DNA of 33,888 nt. It comes from CAYQAJ01 sp964415245. Lineage in GTDB: Bacteria; Planctomycetota; Planctomycetia; Pirellulales; Pirellulaceae. The DNA is taken from the NCBI GenBank assembly GCA_964415245.1, contig CAYQAJ010000021.1, forward strand, positions 1 to 33,888, read 5' to 3'. Shown one piece after another: positions 31,692-33,888 of the stretch; position 1 is the first letter of the stretch, and each line of letters opens with the position of its first letter. Below the pieces are notes generated by a model that saw only the letters and a list, made by a program, of their open reading frames with translations, ran no database searches and was not told where the DNA came from. A program made the position numbers and the translations under genes.

Positions 31692-33888
31692 ATGGATGAA
31701 AAGCGCGACCTAACGAAACTCGTGCTCGATCACGTGAACCGCCCCGAGTACCGACCGGTCAAAGGTCGGGCCATCGCTCGGCAGCTCGATCTCCCCTCCG
31801 AACAGCACGCCGAGGTGGTCGAGACAATCAAGCGGCTTGTCAGTCAGGGGCGTCTTACGTTCGGCGAAGGCCGCCGCGTGGAGCGGGCCGGAAAGACGAA
31901 AAAAGTCGACAAGGCTTCCCCCAACCGTCACGGCAAAGGTGCAGTGACCGGCGTCTTTCGCCGCACCGCAGCCGGCTACGGATTCGTTCGTCCGCAAGGC
32001 GCGGCGCCGCGCACGCGACAGAACGACATCTACGTGCCGCTCCGCCAATCGGGCGACGCTTCGAGCGGCGATCTGGTCATTGTGCGCGTCGACCCGCGGC
32101 GGGGACCGATGGGACGATTGCGAGGCGCGATCGTCGAAGTGCTCGAGCGCGATACGCACCGCTTCGTCGGCACGTACCACGAGCGTGCCCGGCAGGGTTA
32201 CGTGATGGCCGATGCCGGCGTGTTCGCGCAGCCGATTCTGGTGGGCGACGCGGGCGCCAAGGCCGCGAAGCCCGGCGACAAGGTGGTCGTCGAGATGGTC
32301 CGCTTCCCTTCGCATCTGGCGCAGGGGGAGGGAGTGATTGTCGAAGTGCTCGGACCGCGCGGCGGGCCGGGAGTCGACACACTTTCCATCATCCGCGAGT
32401 TCGGCCTGCCCGACACTTTTCCCGACGACGTACTCGAATCGGCCCGCAAGCAGGCCGAGAAGTTTGACGAAAAGATCTCGGGCGGCCGGGTCGATCGGAC
32501 CGGTGAGACGATCATCACCATCGACCCGGTGGATGCACGCGACTTCGACGACGCGATCTCGCTCGTTCGGCTGGAGGACGACTATTGGCTGTTGGGCGTG
32601 CACATCGCGGACGTGACGCACTTTGTGCCGCCGCATTCGCCACTGGATCGCGAGGCCCGCGAGCGGGGCACCAGCGTCTATCTGCCCGACCGCGTGATTC
32701 CGATGCTGCCGGAAACCATCTCGAACAATCTGGCGAGCTTGCAGCCCGATCGCGTGCGGTATGCCAAGTCGGCCCTGATCGAGCTCTCGCCCGACGGGGT
32801 GCGGACGGCGGTGCGCGTCGAGCGGACGGCGATCCGCAGCCGCCGGCGATTCACGTATGAGGAAGTTGATGACTACCTGGCTGGCCCCGAGCGTTGGAAG
32901 ATCAAGTTGTCGCCCGAGGTGTTCGACCTTTTGGGCCGGATGCACGAGCTGGCGATGGCGCTGCGGCGGCGGAGGCTCGAGCGCGGCGCCATTGAGCTGA
33001 CGCTACCGGAGGTCAAAATCGACCTCGATCGCGAAGGGCGTGTCAACGGCGCGCACGTGGTCGAAAACACCGTCAGCCACCAGATCATCGAAGAGTTCAT
33101 GCTGTGTGCCAACGAGGCGGTGGCCGAACACCTCGACGGCCAGCGGATTCCGTTCTTGCGCCGCATTCACGAGCCACCCGATCCGGCCAAGCTCGAATTG
33201 CTGACCGAGTTCGTGCGCGAGCTGGGCATCCCGTGCGACAGCCTGGTGAGCCGATTCGAGATCAAGCGCGTGCTGGCACTTGTGGCCGACAAGCCGCAGC
33301 GGCACGCCGTGAACTACGCAGTGCTGCGGAGCATGCAGAAGGCGGTTTACAGCCCGGAGGTCGAGGGGCACTTCGCGCTGCACAGCCGTCATTATTGTCA
33401 CTTCACCTCGCCGATTCGCCGCTATCCCGATTTGACGGTGCACCGCATCTTCGACGCGCTGGCTCGCGGCAAGCGCCCGGCGGTCGACATCCTGGAGACG
33501 GGCGTGCTGGGGGAGCATTGCTCGGAGCGCGAACAGCGGGCCGAGAAGGCCGAGCGCGAGTTGATCAAGCTCAAGCTGCTGAACTTCCTGGCGACGCAGG
33601 TGGGGCGCGAAATGGACGCGGTGATTACCGGCGTCGAGGATTTTGGATTATTTGCCCAGGGGCTCGAATTGCCGGCCGAAGGGTTCGTGCACATCAGCGC
33701 GCTGCCCGAGGACAGCTACGACTACGACGACGCGGCCCACTTGCTGCGAGGAAAACGGGCGGGCAACAGCTTTCGATTGGGCGACGTGGTGCGAGTGGCG
33801 ATTCAGCACGTGGACCCGGACCGGCGGGAATTGGATTTTCGACTCGCCGGAGACAAGCGCCCGGCGCTCGTTACGCCTACGCCCGCCG
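31692..33888 (+). CDS. rnr: Ribonuclease R, 3' end outside the window
   Basis: RNase R is a processive 3'-5' exonuclease for structured RNA. The frame from ATG 31692 is open to the window end (732 codons). It begins MDEKRDLTKLVLDHVNRPEY, then a winged-helix region (VKGRAIARQLDLP), cold-shock domains (VTGVFRRTAAGYGFVRPQGA), and the RNB catalytic core ITIDPVDARDFDDAISL with Asp278, Asp284, Asp286 and Asp287 as metal ligands. SRRRFTYEEVDDY, HYCHFTSPIRRYPDLTVHRI and an S1 domain (AVITGVEDFGLFAQGLELPA; EGFVHISALPEDSY) follow. Only a short C-terminal tail is likely missing. Upstream of the ATG (gaaaactcttccc) there is no Shine-Dalgarno; that sequence is the edge of a repeat. A 411-residue minus-strand frame opposite it is an artefact. 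Confidence 0.97.
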   Translation, partial: MDEKRDLTKLVLDHVNRPEYRPVKGRAIARQLDLPSEQHAEVVETIKRLVSQGRLTFGEGRRVERAGKTKKVDKASPNRHGKGAVTGVFRRTAAGYGFVRPQGAAPRTRQNDIYVPLRQSGDASSGDLVIVRVDPRRGPMGRLRGAIVEVLERDTHRFVGTYHERARQGYVMADAGVFAQPILVGDAGAKAAKPGDKVVVEMVRFPSHLAQGEGVIVEVLGPRGGPGVDTLSIIREFGLPDTFPDDVLESARKQAEKFDEKISGGRVDRTGETIITIDPVDARDFDDAISLVRLEDDYWLLGVHIADVTHFVPPHSPLDREARERGTSVYLPDRVIPMLPETISNNLASLQPDRVRYAKSALIELSPDGVRTAVRVERTAIRSRRRFTYEEVDDYLAGPERWKIKLSPEVFDLLGRMHELAMALRRRRLERGAIELTLPEVKIDLDREGRVNGAHVVENTVSHQIIEEFMLCANEAVAEHLDGQRIPFLRRIHEPPDPAKLELLTEFVRELGIPCDSLVSRFEIKRVLALVADKPQRHAVNYAVLRSMQKAVYSPEVEGHFALHSRHYCHFTSPIRRYPDLTVHRIFDALARGKRPAVDILETGVLGEHCSEREQRAEKAERELIKLKLLNFLATQVGREMDAVITGVEDFGLFAQGLELPAEGFVHISALPEDSYDYDDAAHLLRGKRAGNSFRLGDVVRVAIQHVDPDRRELDFRLAGDKRPALVTPTPA

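Noticed and set aside
31710..32945. 411-codon minus-strand open frame
   Set aside because: It lies opposite the unmistakable RNase R gene and reads as a His/Arg/Asp-rich mirror of it with no domain; high GC produces such frames.

Overview
The window looks like an accessory-poor stretch of a planctomycete chromosome, most likely Pirellulales-like. This is inferred, not tested. The DNA is GC-rich with weak Shine-Dalgarno sequences. It carries a fused System II cytochrome c biogenesis protein, MauG-type diheme peroxidases, an archaeal/eukaryotic-type prolyl-tRNA synthetase, ExbB/ExbD-like proteins with very long extensions, and many short interspersed palindromic repeats of the kind common in planctomycete intergenic DNA. 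There are no phage, IS transposase, CRISPR, rRNA or tRNA genes that I can see.

Layout, left to right. The 3' part of trpA (+) carries an in-frame insert of about 77 codons made of repeat DNA. It is followed by an OmpA-type lipoprotein (+), hisH (+), a bile-acid:sodium-symporter-family transporter (-) and aroC (+). From 5.8 to 11.3 kb on the minus strand lie a 1375-residue ResB-CcsA fusion and an upstream lipoprotein built from duplicated modules. From 12 to 13.8 kb (minus) lie a protein with an N-terminal helix-turn-helix, a long Ser/Gly/Asp linker and a C-terminal membrane helix, and a small secreted protein. queC-queD (+) form a short queuosine-precursor pair.

From 15.9 to 20.2 kb (+) is a three-gene operon: a MotA/TolQ/ExbB-type channel with a long cytoplasmic coiled tail, and two different single-span ExbD-like partners with coiled coils and extra periplasmic domains. 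Only the second partner has the membrane aspartate expected for proton conduction. This is the best candidate here for a poorly described system. mprF (+) follows. From 23.0 to 25.8 kb (-) is an operon for one monoheme and two diheme c-type cytochromes, divergent from a PadR regulator (+) with a clear palindrome between them. Then come a class I glutamine amidotransferase (-), bioA (-), proS (-), a YhaM-type exoribonuclease (+) and RNase R (+, cut by the window end). The RNase R gene is a real long plus-strand gene running off the edge; the long minus-strand frame opposite it is a shadow.

The genes work in recognisable groups: amino-acid and cofactor synthesis (trpA, hisH, aroC, bioA, queC, queD), cytochrome c assembly and its likely clients (ResB-CcsA; the heme operon), envelope functions (OmpA lipoprotein, the ExbB/ExbD-like operon, MprF) and RNA turnover (YhaM, RNase R). 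Running through all of this are at least seven families of short inverted or tandem repeats. They lie mainly between genes, often at convergent 3' ends. In one place a repeat is nested in another, and in one place (trpA) repeats are translated.
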